From: Pelotomaculum sp.
GTDB lineage: Bacteria; Bacillota; Desulfotomaculia; Desulfotomaculales; Pelotomaculaceae
NCBI GenBank assembly: GCA_022839445.1
Contig: JALHFC010000001.1
Coordinates: forward strand, 1 to 36,767
Direction of reading: 5' to 3'
DNA length: 36,767 nt
Positions 9,759 to 17,915 of this stretch are shown one piece after another; positions within the stretch are counted from its first letter, which is position 1; every line of letters begins with the position of its first letter. The notes under the pieces are model-generated. The model was not told the origin of the DNA. It worked only from the letters and a program-made list of their open reading frames with translations, and did no database searches. Made by a program: the position numbers and the translations under genes.

Positions 9759-10166
9759 TTAACCAATAACAATGAGGGTGTCTCCACCATTTACAGCCTG
9801 ACCCTTGGTTACCTTAATCTCCTTAACTGTTCCTGCTTTATCAGCGGTAAGCTCATTTTCCATCTTCATGGCTTCCAGGATAAGCAGAACATCACCGGCT
9901 TTAACGGCGTCTCCAACATTGACCTTAACATCTAGTACTGTTCCTGGCATAGGAGCGCACAGCGCGCCTGCGCCGCCGCCTCCGGCGGCTGGAGCTGCCG
10001 GCGCTGCGGGAGCTGCTGCGGGAGCAGCAGGAGCCGGGGCCGGTGGGGGCGCTGCGGCAGGAGCCGGCGGGGGCGCCGCGGCAGGAGCAGCCGCAGGGCT
10101 TCCGCCGATTTCTTCAACTTCTACTTCAAATATTTCATCGTTAACCTTAATTTTAAATTTTTTCAT
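9759..10166 (-). CDS. mmcK: Biotin carboxyl carrier subunit (1.3S / gamma type), MmcK
   Basis: This 135-residue subunit carries the carboxyl group as carboxybiotin between the two carboxyltransferase halves. It has a short N-terminal docking segment (residues 1-20), an Ala/Pro-rich flexible linker (about 24-67), then a biotinyl/lipoyl domain with the site EAMKMEN, where Lys101 is the expected biotinylated residue. Length and layout match the 1.3S subunit of Propionibacterium transcarboxylase and the MmdC/gamma subunits of decarboxylases. The ATG at 10166 follows AGGAGGG. The linker is made of repeated Ala-Pro blocks and the opposite strand shows a spurious long frame because of that composition. 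It lies between mmcJ and mdh. Confidence 0.95.
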   Translation of the reverse strand: MKKFKIKVNDEIFEVEVEEIGGSPAAAPAAAPPPAPAAAPPPAPAPAAPAAAPAAPAAPAAGGGGAGALCAPMPGTVLDVKVNVGDAVKAGDVLLILEAMKMENELTADKAGTVKEIKVTKGQAVNGGDTLIVIG

Positions 10167-10217
10167 TCAAATATTCCCTCCTGATGATAGACCTGTTCTT
10201 GTTGCCTTTAGCTTTTT

Positions 10218-10415
10218 TTAAAGAAAGTCCTTCATAGTCATATCGCGGCCTAACATTAACTCAATTATTCCTGCCCTTTTCCACGGGTTGCCGCTCTTGG
10301 TTACACTGCTAACCTGGTAGCCAGCTTCCGCCGAGTATCCGTAAAGAGCCAGCGCTGCTGAGATGGCGGCCAGCACCTCTGGTTTAATACCGGCCTTAGC
10401 ATTTTGTTTCGACAT
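10218..10415 (-). CDS. mmcJ: Small methylmalonyl-CoA decarboxylase epsilon/delta-like subunit, MmcJ
   Basis: This 65-residue protein lies between the large carboxyltransferase gene and the biotin carrier gene, the position of mmcJ. The start is ATG at 10415 (MSKQNAKAG) with GAGGAGGA upstream; the frame is open further upstream but that overlaps mmcI. The core (about residues 11-65) contains a predicted helix (EVLAAISAALALY) and ends in NPWKRAGIIELMLGRDM. It resembles the C-terminal tail found after the membrane helix in decarboxylase delta subunits and the small epsilon subunit of Veillonella, but it has no membrane helix itself. It may help to assemble the carboxyltransferase with the biotin carrier; this role is inferred. 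Confidence 0.85.
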   Translation of the reverse strand: MSKQNAKAGIKPEVLAAISAALALYGYSAEAGYQVSSVTKSGNPWKRAGIIELMLGRDMTMKDFL

Positions 10416-10446
10416 ATATACTTCCTCCTCAATGCCGGTACTTAAA

Positions 10447-11985
10447 CTACATGGGAATATTTCCGTGTTTCTTCCTGGGCCTGCCCTCGCGCTTGGTGGA
10501 CAGGTTCCAGAGAGCGTTAATGATCCTCTCACGGGTATCACGTGGGTCAATTACGTCCTCAATGAAGCCCCTGGCGCTTGCAAGGTATGGGTTAGCGAAA
10601 CGGTCGCGGTAATCTTGAACTAACTGTTTACGCTTTTCAACCGGATTTTCTGCAGCTGCGATTTCCTTACGGTTGATCACGTTGACAGCGCCTTCAGGAC
10701 CCATAACTGCAATTTCAGCGGTAGGCCAGGCAAATGTAGTATCGGCCCGCAGGGATGCCGCGCACATGGCCAGGTAAGAACCACCGTAGGCTTTACGGGT
10801 TATGATTGTAATTTTGGTTACCGTAGCTTCGGAATAAGCATAGAGCAACTTGGCGCCGTGCCTAATAATCCCGCCGTATTCCTGCTGCACTCCAGGCAGG
10901 TAGCCAGGTACGTCCATAAAGGTAATTATGGGGAAATTAAAGCAGTCACTAAAACGAATGTGACGGGCAATCTTGTCGGAAACGTTGATGTCAAGGCATC
11001 CGGCCAGCACTCTGGGCTGGTTGGCAATGATACTGACACATTGACCGTTGATACGGGCAAATCCGACAACACCGTTTGTTGCGTAGTACTGGTGCACCTC
11101 AAAGAAAGATCCCGCGTCAACTACAGCGTTGATAACGTTGCGCATGTCATAAGCCTTATTAGCATCGTCAGGAACTATAGTAAGAAGCGATTCCCTATCA
11201 ACAACAGGCTCGACTGCCGGATAACATGGCGGATCTTCCAGGTTGTTCAAAGGCAGGTAGCTAACTAGAGCTTTAATCTGAGCTATACAATCGTCCTCGT
11301 TGGCTGCCATGAAGTGGGCTACACCACTGATCTGGTTGTGAGTGGCAGCGCCACCTAAAGCTTCCTGGCTAACGTCTTCACCGGTGGTAGCTTTAATTAC
11401 CAGCGGGCCGGTAATGAACATTTGGCTGGTATTCTGGACCATCATAATGAAGTCGGTAAGAGCCGGTGAATACACCGCGCCGCCCGCGCACGGGCCCATA
11501 ATTACAGATATTTGCGGGATTACACCGGAAGATATGGTGTTGCGGTAGAAGATCTGGCCATATCCATCCAGAGCGTCAACGCCTTCCTGAATACGAGCGC
11601 CGCCTGAGTCACAAATGCCGATAACCGGTGCGCCAACTTTTAATGCCGCGTCAAGAACCTTGCAGATCTTGGCAGCGTGTACCCGGCCCAGCGAACCGCC
11701 AACAACGGTGAAGTCCTGGGCAAAAACATAAACCTTGCGGCCGCCGATGGTGCCATAACCACCGAGGACACCTTCGTTCGGGTTCTTTACTAACCTGTAG
11801 TCTATTTCTGTATTTGCAAAAACATCAATTTCTCTGAAGGAACCTTCATCAAACAGCTTATGGATCCTTTCACGGGCGGTGTTCTTGCCGCCGGCATGCT
11901 GTTTGTCGATTCTCTTCTGTCCGCCGCCGGCTTCTACGTCGGCCCGCAGCTTACTAAGAATATCCAGTTTTTCCTGCATACTCAT
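10447..11985 (-). CDS. mmcI: Methylmalonyl-CoA/propionyl-CoA carboxyltransferase (12S / MmdA type), MmcI
   Basis: This 512-residue acyl-CoA carboxyltransferase moves a carboxyl group between biotin and propionyl-CoA/methylmalonyl-CoA. It has two crotonase-like halves. The N half has SGGARIQEG and GPCAGGAVYSPALTDF, and the C half has VPGYLPGVQQEYGGIIRHGA and RKAYGGSYLAM, which form the oxyanion holes for CoA and biotin substrates. The start MSMQEKL at 11985 follows GGAGGG. It begins 15 bases after the epimerase stop, a typical operon spacing. Homologues are annotated as methylmalonyl-CoA decarboxylase alpha, propionyl-CoA carboxylase beta or transcarboxylase 12S. The adjacent 5S gene, and the absence of both biotin carboxylase and membrane decarboxylase genes, favour the transcarboxylase role. 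Confidence 0.94.
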   Translation of the reverse strand: MSMQEKLDILSKLRADVEAGGGQKRIDKQHAGGKNTARERIHKLFDEGSFREIDVFANTEIDYRLVKNPNEGVLGGYGTIGGRKVYVFAQDFTVVGGSLGRVHAAKICKVLDAALKVGAPVIGICDSGGARIQEGVDALDGYGQIFYRNTISSGVIPQISVIMGPCAGGAVYSPALTDFIMMVQNTSQMFITGPLVIKATTGEDVSQEALGGAATHNQISGVAHFMAANEDDCIAQIKALVSYLPLNNLEDPPCYPAVEPVVDRESLLTIVPDDANKAYDMRNVINAVVDAGSFFEVHQYYATNGVVGFARINGQCVSIIANQPRVLAGCLDINVSDKIARHIRFSDCFNFPIITFMDVPGYLPGVQQEYGGIIRHGAKLLYAYSEATVTKITIITRKAYGGSYLAMCAASLRADTTFAWPTAEIAVMGPEGAVNVINRKEIAAAENPVEKRKQLVQDYRDRFANPYLASARGFIEDVIDPRDTRERIINALWNLSTKREGRPRKKHGNIPM

Positions 11986-12000
11986 ACGATTCCCTCCAAT

Positions 12001-12399
12001 CTAGTCGCGCTCACACAATTCAATCAGGACACCAAAGGTGGACTTGGGGTGCAAAAAGGCTATATTTGCGCCACCTGCTCCACGGCGTGGCTTCTCGTCA
12101 ATCAGACGTACGCCTTTTTCTTTTAGCTCGGCCAATCTTTGCTCAAGGTTTTCCACCCGAAAAGCAATGTGTTGGATGCCTTCGCCGTTTCTCTCAATGT
12201 ACTTGGCAATCGGGCCGTCAGGTGCAGTAGATTCCAGCAATTCCACTTCGCTGTCGCCAACGGGTAAAAATGCAACTTTAACTTTTTGATCCTCTACTAC
12301 CTCGGTTTCAAGAGCTTTTAAACCCAGTGTTTCGTAAATCTTTAAAGTTGTAGCAAGGTCTTTAACAGCTATCCCGATGTGGTCGACCTTTTTTACCAT
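12001..12399 (-). CDS. mmcH: Methylmalonyl-CoA epimerase, MmcH
   Basis: The enzyme interconverts (R)- and (S)-methylmalonyl-CoA so that the transcarboxylase and mutase can share the intermediate. The 132-residue protein is a VOC (glyoxalase-like) fold with the metal-binding HIGIAV histidine at the N terminus, IQHIAF in the middle, and a conserved C-terminal [14 protein letters not shown] segment with glutamate. The start is ATG at 12399 (MVKKVDHIG), six bases after GGGAGGG; a longer frame upstream lacks a ribosome site. It is separated from the mutase small subunit gene by a spacer containing a large RNA hairpin. Confidence 0.95.
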   Translation of the reverse strand: MVKKVDHIGIAVKDLATTLKIYETLGLKALETEVVEDQKVKVAFLPVGDSEVELLESTAPDGPIAKYIERNGEGIQHIAFRVENLEQRLAELKEKGVRLIDEKPRRGAGGANIAFLHPKSTFGVLIELCERD

Positions 12400-12454
12400 A
12401 GGTATCCCTCCCGGTTTATTTGGTATTAAAAACACACTACTACCTTACCCGCTC

Positions 12455-12525
12455 CCACATAAAGGTTAGCGGCGGGCAGACCTATGCGGGAAAACCCGTC
12501 CTGCCCGCGCAATTTACCTTTGTGG
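12455..12525 (-). other. Three-tier RNA hairpin between mmcG and mmcH
   Basis: Nested complementary blocks fill the spacer. The outer stem is CCACA-(T)-AAAGGT (12455-12466) with ACCTTTGTGG (12516-12525). The middle stem is GCGGGCAG (12472-12479) with CTGCCCGC (12501-12508). The apical stem is CGGG (12487-12490) with CCCG (12495-12498) around AAAA. No T-run follows promptly on the transcribed strand, so it is a structured intercistronic element rather than a terminator. It starts immediately after the mmcG stop codon. Confidence 0.75.
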
Positions 12526-12924
12526 CTAGTTCTTTACATTTGCCTGGATATATTTTACTACACTTTCTAGGGGAGTGCCCGGTCCAAACACTTCAGCAAT
12601 ACCTGCAGCTTTTAAATCGGGAACATCTTCATCAGGAATAATCCCGCCACCCACTACCAGTATGTCACCGGCGCCTTTTTCTTTCAGGAGATTGACTACT
12701 AACGGAAACAATGTTGCATGGGCTCCGGAAAGAATGCTCATGCCGACAACATTTACGTCTTCTTGCAGCGCCGCCGATACAATTTGTTCGGGGGTCTGCC
12801 GCAAACCGGTATATACTACTTCCATCCCTGCATCACGCAGCGCTTGGGCAATAACTTTTGCGCCGCGGTCGTGCCCGTCAAGGCCTGGCTTTGCAACCAG
12901 AACACGAATGCGTTTTTCACTCAT
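12526..12924 (-). CDS. mmcG: Methylmalonyl-CoA mutase, B12-binding subunit, MmcG
   Basis: This 132-residue protein is the free-standing cobalamin-binding domain of a split adenosylcobalamin-dependent methylmalonyl-CoA mutase. The base-off signature DxHxxG is present as DGHDRG near residue 15, and SxL (SILSG, about residue 61) and GGG (VGGGIIP, about 90) follow in the correct order. The start is ATG at 12924 (MSEKRIRV) with AGGAGGAAGG upstream. The gene begins 16 bases after the stop of the catalytic subunit gene, a close coupling suited to a stoichiometric complex. Confidence 0.96.
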   Translation of the reverse strand: MSEKRIRVLVAKPGLDGHDRGAKVIAQALRDAGMEVVYTGLRQTPEQIVSAALQEDVNVVGMSILSGAHATLFPLVVNLLKEKGAGDILVVGGGIIPDEDVPDLKAAGIAEVFGPGTPLESVVKYIQANVKN

Positions 12925-12940
12925 CTGCCTTCCTCCTCTC

Positions 12941-14617
12941 CTAGAATACGATTTGCTGCTTATATTCACCGAAAACGTCCCTCAAGACACCACAGATCTC
13001 GCCGAGAGTGACGTATTCTTTAACAGCATCGACAAACACCGGTATTAAATTGGCGTCGCTTTGCGCGGCTTCGCGTATTGCTTGCAGCAGGGATTCAACT
13101 TTGGCGTTATCCCTTTCTGCTTTCACTTTTCTCAGTTTGGCTTCCTGGCGCTCTCCGACAGAAAGGTCGACTTTTAGCAGGCCTTCGGGCGGTTTTTCTT
13201 CCATGTGGAAGCTGTTTACGCCGATAACAGTTTTCTTCTTGTTATCGATAGCCAACTGGTACTGATAAGCAGAGTTGTGAATTTCTTTCTGCATGTATTC
13301 AATAGCGCTGGCTGTTGCCGCGCCGCCCAGGGCGTCGATCTTTTCAATGTAATCCCATGCTATTTTTTCCAGCCCATTGGTTAGGCTTTCAATATAGTAA
13401 GAGCCGCCAAGCGGGTCGACCATGTCACAGACTCCGATTTCATACCCAATGACCTGTTGTGTGCGCAAGGCAATCATCACTGACTCATCGCAAGGAAGCG
13501 CCAGAGCTTCATCGTAAGAGTTGGTGTGCAGGGACTGGGTGCCGCCCAGCACAGCGGAAAGGGCCTCAAAGGCAGTCCGCATGATATTCACCATTGGCTG
13601 TTGGGCAGTTAGACTGACACCGGCTGTCTGGGTATGGAAGCGTAAGGTCCAGGAGCGAGGATTTTTGGCGCCGAAACGCTCTCTCATAACCTTGGCCCAA
13701 ACGCGACGGGCCGCCCGGAACTTAGCAACTTCTTCCAGGAAGTTCAGGTGGGCGTTAAAGAAGAACGACAGGCGTGGTCCAAATGTATCTACGTCTAATC
13801 CGGCTTTAATTGCAGCGTCTACATAAGCGATACCGTCTGCTAGGGTGAAGGCGATTTCTTGGGCGGCTGTGGCGCCGGCCTCACGGATATGGTAACCGCT
13901 GATGCTGATGGTATTCCACTGGGGAATTTCCTTGGAGCAAAACTCGAAAATATTGGAAATCAGTCGCATCGAGGGCTCCGGCGGCAGGATATAAGTTCCC
14001 CGGCAAATGTATTCCTTGATCACGTCGTTTTGGATAGTGCCGTTAATTTGGGATTTGTTAAATCCTTGTTTTTCCGCACATGCGATATACATTGCCAGAA
14101 GTACGCCTGCCGGAGCGTTAATGGTCATAGATGTGCTCACTTTGCCCAGGGGGATCTGGTCAAAGAGAATTTCCATATCCGCCAAAGAGTCGATAGCCAC
14201 ACCCACTTTGCCGATTTCGCCCTTTGCCAGCGGGTGGTCCGAGTCGTATCCAATCTGTGTTGGCAGGTCAAAAGCGCAGCTGAGTCCTGTCTGTCCTTGC
14301 TCCAGGAGGTAGCGGAAACGCTGGTTAGTTTCTTCGGCAGAGCCAAAACCTGCATACTGGCGCATGGTCCATAACCGGCCGCGGTATAAGTTGGGCTGCA
14401 CACCCCGCGTAAACGGGTATTCCCCGGGCAATCCCAGGTCGCGATCATAGTCCATGTCTGCGAGATCGAGCGGAGTATAAACGGTGTTTATATCGACCCC
14501 TGAATCAACGGCAAACTTCTCTACTCTTTCCGGGCGTTTTTTCATCGTTGCTGCCAGTTTCGCGGACCAGCCTTCTTTCTTGGCAGCAATTTTGTCCAGT
14601 TGATCTTGTTTAAACAA
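12941..14617 (-). CDS. mmcF: Methylmalonyl-CoA mutase, catalytic (N-terminal) subunit, MmcF
   Basis: This is the TIM-barrel catalytic subunit that rearranges (R)-methylmalonyl-CoA and succinyl-CoA. It is 558 residues long and lacks the B12 domain, which is encoded by mmcG. Typical segments include [27 protein letters not shown] with substrate-binding Tyr/Arg residues, [10 protein letters not shown], the [10 protein letters not shown] active-site histidine region and [19 protein letters not shown]. The first ATG in the frame (14635) lies within the ribosome-binding GGAGGAG itself, so TTG at 14617 (MFKQDQLD), seven bases after that site, is the likelier start. The gene follows sucD almost without a gap. 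Confidence 0.95.
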   Translation of the reverse strand: MFKQDQLDKIAAKKEGWSAKLAATMKKRPERVEKFAVDSGVDINTVYTPLDLADMDYDRDLGLPGEYPFTRGVQPNLYRGRLWTMRQYAGFGSAEETNQRFRYLLEQGQTGLSCAFDLPTQIGYDSDHPLAKGEIGKVGVAIDSLADMEILFDQIPLGKVSTSMTINAPAGVLLAMYIACAEKQGFNKSQINGTIQNDVIKEYICRGTYILPPEPSMRLISNIFEFCSKEIPQWNTISISGYHIREAGATAAQEIAFTLADGIAYVDAAIKAGLDVDTFGPRLSFFFNAHLNFLEEVAKFRAARRVWAKVMRERFGAKNPRSWTLRFHTQTAGVSLTAQQPMVNIMRTAFEALSAVLGGTQSLHTNSYDEALALPCDESVMIALRTQQVIGYEIGVCDMVDPLGGSYYIESLTNGLEKIAWDYIEKIDALGGAATASAIEYMQKEIHNSAYQYQLAIDNKKKTVIGVNSFHMEEKPPEGLLKVDLSVGERQEAKLRKVKAERDNAKVESLLQAIREAAQSDANLIPVFVDAVKEYVTLGEICGVLRDVFGEYKQQIVF

Positions 14618-14639
14618 GATATCTCCTCCTTCCATTAAA

Positions 14640-15512
14640 TTATTTCATTCCAAGGGCCTCTTTAACAAGCGCAGGTACATCAAACGGTAGCGGCGCTACC
14701 TTGGCTCCCGCCGCGGTCAAAGCTTCAACCTTACCCTTGTAGGTGCCTTTGCCGCGCTCAATAATGGCGCCGGCATGTCCCATCCGCTTGCCTGGAGGCG
14801 CACTTTTGCCCGCAATAAACGCAACAACCGGTTTGGTCATTTCTTTAATATACTCGGCTGCAATTTCCTCATTGTTGCCGCCAATCTCTCCAATTAGCAC
14901 AACAGCCTTGGTCTGAGGATCCTTTTCAAACATTTTCAAAACATCGATAAATGTCAACCCCACTGCCCGGTCGCCGCCCATACCCACTACGGTGGACTGG
15001 CCAAGGCCGTTTGCGGTAAGGTTACCGGTGATTTCATAGGTTAAGGTGCCGGAGCGGGCAACGACGCCCACATTCCCTTCCACGAAGTATTGGTTGGGCG
15101 GTATGCCGATCTTGCACTTGCCGCCGGAAACGATACCAAATGTATTCGGTCCGAGTACAATGGCCCCCTTGCGCTTCGCATAAGCGACGATTTGAATTTC
15201 ATCGTATACCGGAACGCCTTCTGTAACTATTACTACTACAGGCACGCCTGCTTCCAAATTCTCAAAAGCAGCGTCTTTAGTTCCCGGCGCCGGGACAAAG
15301 ATCACGGAGGCGTCTATTCTGTGGTTCTCGCAGGCCTCGCGGACACTGTTGTAAACGGGTACGCCCTCTACTTCAACTCCGCCTTTTCCCGGAGTGCATC
15401 CGGCAACAATTTTGGTTCCGTAGGCAAGCATTTGCTTGGTATGGAAAGAGGCTTGTCTGCCGGTTATTCCCATGACTAATACATTGGTGTTCTCATCAAT
15501 AATAATTGCCAA
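14640..15512 (-). CDS. sucD: Succinyl-CoA synthetase alpha subunit, MmcE
   Basis: Together with the beta subunit this enzyme converts succinyl-CoA, phosphate and ADP/GDP to succinate, CoA and a triphosphate, the only substrate-level phosphorylation in the propionate branch. The 290-residue protein has the N-terminal CoA-binding Rossmann fold ([19 protein letters not shown]) and the phosphohistidine loop RMGHAGAII near residue 244. The start is TTG at 15512, eight bases after AAGGAGGAG; no ATG is available near the expected N terminus. It is five bases or a little more from mmcF and is separated from sucC by a hairpin. Confidence 0.95.
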   Translation of the reverse strand: MAIIIDENTNVLVMGITGRQASFHTKQMLAYGTKIVAGCTPGKGGVEVEGVPVYNSVREACENHRIDASVIFVPAPGTKDAAFENLEAGVPVVVIVTEGVPVYDEIQIVAYAKRKGAIVLGPNTFGIVSGGKCKIGIPPNQYFVEGNVGVVARSGTLTYEITGNLTANGLGQSTVVGMGGDRAVGLTFIDVLKMFEKDPQTKAVVLIGEIGGNNEEIAAEYIKEMTKPVVAFIAGKSAPPGKRMGHAGAIIERGKGTYKGKVEALTAAGAKVAPLPFDVPALVKEALGMK

Positions 15513-15563
15513 TTTAACTACTCCTCCTTATCAATATTCTGGAAGTTTCCATAGACCTATTAA

Positions 15564-15591
15564 AAGCGCAAATTACAAAAACTTTGCGCTT
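15564..15591 (-). other. Hairpin overlapping the sucC stop codon
   Basis: AAGCGCAAA (15564-15572) and TTTGCGCTT (15583-15591) form a 9-bp perfect stem with a 10-nt loop between sucC and sucD. On the transcribed strand the stem ends in CTTTTAAT, which is only a weak T-run. Partial attenuation or 3'-end stabilisation of the upstream message is possible. Confidence 0.6.
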
Positions 15592-16711
15592 ATGCCTTGG
15601 AAAGCTCAATCGCTCTTCTGGCGCCATCCTCCATGAAATCATACGCTTCCACACCGATTTCCTTTAGAATGGCACGGCCGGCATCCTGGTTGGTACCGAT
15701 GAGACGAATGACCATGGGAACCGGAAATTTATTACCTCTTGCCTTGTAAACATCCGCAACAGCATTTGCCACATCATCGCAACGGGTAATTCCGCCAAAA
15801 ATGTTTACAAATACGGCTTTCGGGTTCAAACCAAAAAGGATCTCTAAAGCTTTGGCAGTTGCTTCCCTGCCGGTCCCACCGCCGCAGTCAAGGAAGTTGG
15901 CCGGGGTGCCGCCGAAAGCCTGGAGTGTATCCAGAGTTCCCATTGTAATACCGGCGCCGTTAGCCATCACTGCGATATCCCCGTCCAGACCAACAAAGGA
16001 GAGCCCAAGATCTTTTGCTGCTCTTTCCTCAGGGGTTTTATCATCGACAAATGGCAGATCTTTCATGCGGAATAAAGCGTCATCATCAATTGTCACTTTG
16101 GAGTCGGCAGCTATCACTCTGTCATCGCTGAACACCAGCGGGTTGATTTCAACCAGCTCAGCATCTTTTTCAACGCATATTTTGTATAGAACTTGAACTA
16201 TCTTCACAATTTCTTGTCCATGAGGGCTTCTAATAGGAATACCCATTCTTCTCACCACATCACGGGCGAAGAAAGGATGCATACCCAGTTCCGGGTCAAT
16301 GTGTTTTTTAATGATGTGTTCTTCCGGTTGTTCTTCGATATCCATGCCACCGAATGCGGACGCAATCATTACAGCCTGCTTGGCTGAACCGTCAATGGTG
16401 ATCGACATATATAGTTCTTTGTCGATTTTTAGTTTTTCTTCCACCAGGACGCACTCTACGGGTAGACCCTGAATGGTCATGCCTAAAACTTCTTCCGCAG
16501 CCTTTTTGGCTTCTTCCGGAGTGTTCGGAAACTTGATTCCACCGGCTTTACCCCTCTTACCCGATAAAACTTGAGACTTTACAACACATGGACCACCAAT
16601 TTCCGCAGCGACTTTTGCAGCTTCCTCCGGGTTAGTAACCATTCTGCCTTTCGGCACCGGTAGGCCATACTTGGCAAACAGCTCCTTACCCATGTACTCA
16701 AACATTTTCAC
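15590..16711 (-). CDS. sucC: Succinyl-CoA synthetase beta subunit, MmcD
   Basis: This 373-residue nucleotide-binding subunit partners SucD. The N-terminal ATP-grasp domain starts MFEYMGKELFAKYGLPVPKG and includes VVKSQVLSGKRGKAGGIKF. The C-terminal ligase domain shows MANGAGITMGTLD and FLDCGGGTGREATAKALEI. Start is GTG at 16711, with GGAGAGGAGAG upstream; ATG two codons later is the alternative. The gene follows an unusual 584-base interval after fumarase and precedes sucD by 77 bases. Confidence 0.95.
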   Translation of the reverse strand: MKMFEYMGKELFAKYGLPVPKGRMVTNPEEAAKVAAEIGGPCVVKSQVLSGKRGKAGGIKFPNTPEEAKKAAEEVLGMTIQGLPVECVLVEEKLKIDKELYMSITIDGSAKQAVMIASAFGGMDIEEQPEEHIIKKHIDPELGMHPFFARDVVRRMGIPIRSPHGQEIVKIVQVLYKICVEKDAELVEINPLVFSDDRVIAADSKVTIDDDALFRMKDLPFVDDKTPEERAAKDLGLSFVGLDGDIAVMANGAGITMGTLDTLQAFGGTPANFLDCGGGTGREATAKALEILFGLNPKAVFVNIFGGITRCDDVANAVADVYKARGNKFPVPMVIRLIGTNQDAGRAILKEIGVEAYDFMEDGARRAIELSKA

Positions 16712-16846
16712 TGGCTAAATCTCTCCTCTCCATTTTTGTTTATTGCGCTTTATTTAAAAAAAATTGTGTGCAATGTATTCTTTCCATATTACTGTATACT
16801 TCGTTAAAAAAACTCCATTTCCTTCTTGTATTTTAAATTAAATAAA

Positions 16847-16999
16847 CTATTGTTCTTTGATTTCCACCTCACTTTCGTTACGTATTAAAAGGATATCCGC
16901 ATCTTTTTTGTCTACCGGTATCCTATATTGTTTGCCTGTTCTTTCAGATATATCCTCTTCGACAAATTTAATAATATCAAAAAATGTATTTTCTTTCAT
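16847..16999 (-). CDS. Possible small protein (50 residues) between fumarase and sucC
   Basis: The frame starts MKENTFFDIIKFVEEDISER and ends at a TAG at 16847. It is rich in Glu, Lys, Asp and Ile in a regular, protein-like pattern, and there is no homologue I recognise. A TTG at 17023 would extend it by eight codons. Neither start has a clear ribosome-binding site, which is the main argument against it. Its location in the middle of the catabolic operon makes it worth keeping as a low-confidence gene. Confidence 0.35.
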   Translation of the reverse strand: MKENTFFDIIKFVEEDISERTGKQYRIPVDKKDADILLIRNESEVEIKEQ

Positions 17000-17152
17000 G
17001 CGGACACTAAAGCCGGTTTTCAACTATAAAATGGAACACGGCAGTAAGTGAACCCCTGTTTATTTCTACGGAAAAAAGCTAATCCAAGCCACTTTGGGAA
17101 AAAGAAAATAAGCACCCGCGCCCAAATAATTAAAATGCAAAAAACATGTCTA

Positions 17153-17178
17153 GCCCAACTAGTTTACACTAGTCGGGC
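17153..17178 (-). other. Hairpin downstream of mmcC
   Basis: GCCCAACTAG (17153-17162) pairs with CTAGTCGGGC (17169-17178) with one mismatch and a 6-nt loop. On the transcribed strand TAGACATG and then TTTTTT follow about eight bases later, so a weak terminator or a processing hairpin is possible. Confidence 0.6.
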
Positions 17179-17295
17179 ATTGACATACAATCTGTTAATT
17201 CTCTTTGCTCCCTTGGTAGGAAGTGTTGTCATTATAGACATGAAACCCCCCGGTAAAATAAAAAGCAGCACTTTCTTTTCCAGGATTTATAGGCG

Positions 17296-17856
17296 CTACT
17301 TAACAGCATATATTTTTATACCTTCCTGGTAAAGATCCCCGCCTAGAGTGTCATTAACAACAACTACAGGGAAATCCTCTACGACAAATTCGTGGACCGC
17401 CTCAGCGCCGAGATCGGGATACGCGATTACCTTGGCGCTCTTGATGCTCTTCGCAATTAAAGCCGCGGCGCCCCCAATCGCTGCTACATAGACGCCCTTG
17501 TACTTTTTCATGGCCTCTATTACTTCAGGCGATCTTTTCCCTTTGCCAATGGAAACCTTAAGACCCAACTTGTAGAGTTCAGGCGCGTATGGATCCATGC
17601 GGTAACTGGTCGTTGGTCCACATGAACCGACCACTTTTCCCGGTTTAGTCGGGCTAGGACCAACATAGTAAATGATCTGGCCTTTTGGATCAAATGGCAA
17701 TTCATTCTCTTTTCCTGCCTTGATTAGATCCACCATTCTTTTGTGGGCGGCATCCCGTCCTGTATAAATAACACCGTTAATCAGAACTTGTTGTCCTATT
17801 CTTAATTTTTCAACATCTTCATCAGTTAATGGAGTAGTTAGCCTGATTTGGGTCAA
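17296..17856 (-). CDS. mmcC: Fumarase (class I, Fe-S) beta / C-terminal subunit, MmcC
   Basis: Fumarase of this class hydrates fumarate to malate using an oxygen-sensitive [4Fe-4S] cluster; here the enzyme is split in two genes. The 186-residue beta part shows GPTTSYRMDPY after a conserved GSC, AAIGGAAALIA and VNDTLGGDLY. The frame is open from a GTG at 17865, but that codon overlaps the GGGGAGG ribosome site. TTG at 17856 (MTQIRLTTPL), eight bases downstream, is the better start. It follows the alpha subunit by 59 bases. Malate goes on to MmcL. Confidence 0.94.
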   Translation of the reverse strand: MTQIRLTTPLTDEDVEKLRIGQQVLINGVIYTGRDAAHKRMVDLIKAGKENELPFDPKGQIIYYVGPSPTKPGKVVGSCGPTTSYRMDPYAPELYKLGLKVSIGKGKRSPEVIEAMKKYKGVYVAAIGGAAALIAKSIKSAKVIAYPDLGAEAVHEFVVEDFPVVVVNDTLGGDLYQEGIKIYAVK

Positions 17857-17915
17857 AACTCTCACCTCCCCTATTTAATCGAACCCCTTACTTTAAGTTA
17901 TAGCATTAAAACATC

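Larger units (their letters stand above)
16712..17295. other. 584-bp interval inside the mmc cluster
   Basis: This is the only stretch above 300 bases without a firm gene. It contains a 50-codon open frame (16847-16999), a hairpin (17153-17178) and a 25-codon frame with a GGGGGG ribosome-like site (17164-17241). The remainder is AT-rich. I could not find a convincing sigma-A or sigma-54 promoter for sucC in it. Confidence 0.6.

Noticed and set aside
9805..10221. Long plus-strand frame opposite the biotin carrier gene
   Set aside because: It is created by the Ala/Pro/Gly codon composition of the linker and has no ribosome site; the biotin-carrier motif on the minus strand is decisive.
14618..14635. 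ATG at 14635 as the mutase start
   Set aside because: Its codons form the GGAGGAG ribosome site itself; TTG at 14617 is correctly spaced.
17038..17060. GG-N10-GC match on the minus strand as a second sigma-54 promoter for sucC
   Set aside because: Only six of the twelve consensus positions agree and the context is poor, unlike the element at 18807-18822.
17048..17332. 94-codon plus-strand frame in the mmc gap
   Set aside because: It overlaps the conserved C terminus of fumarase beta on the other strand, lacks a ribosome site and has no protein-like motif.
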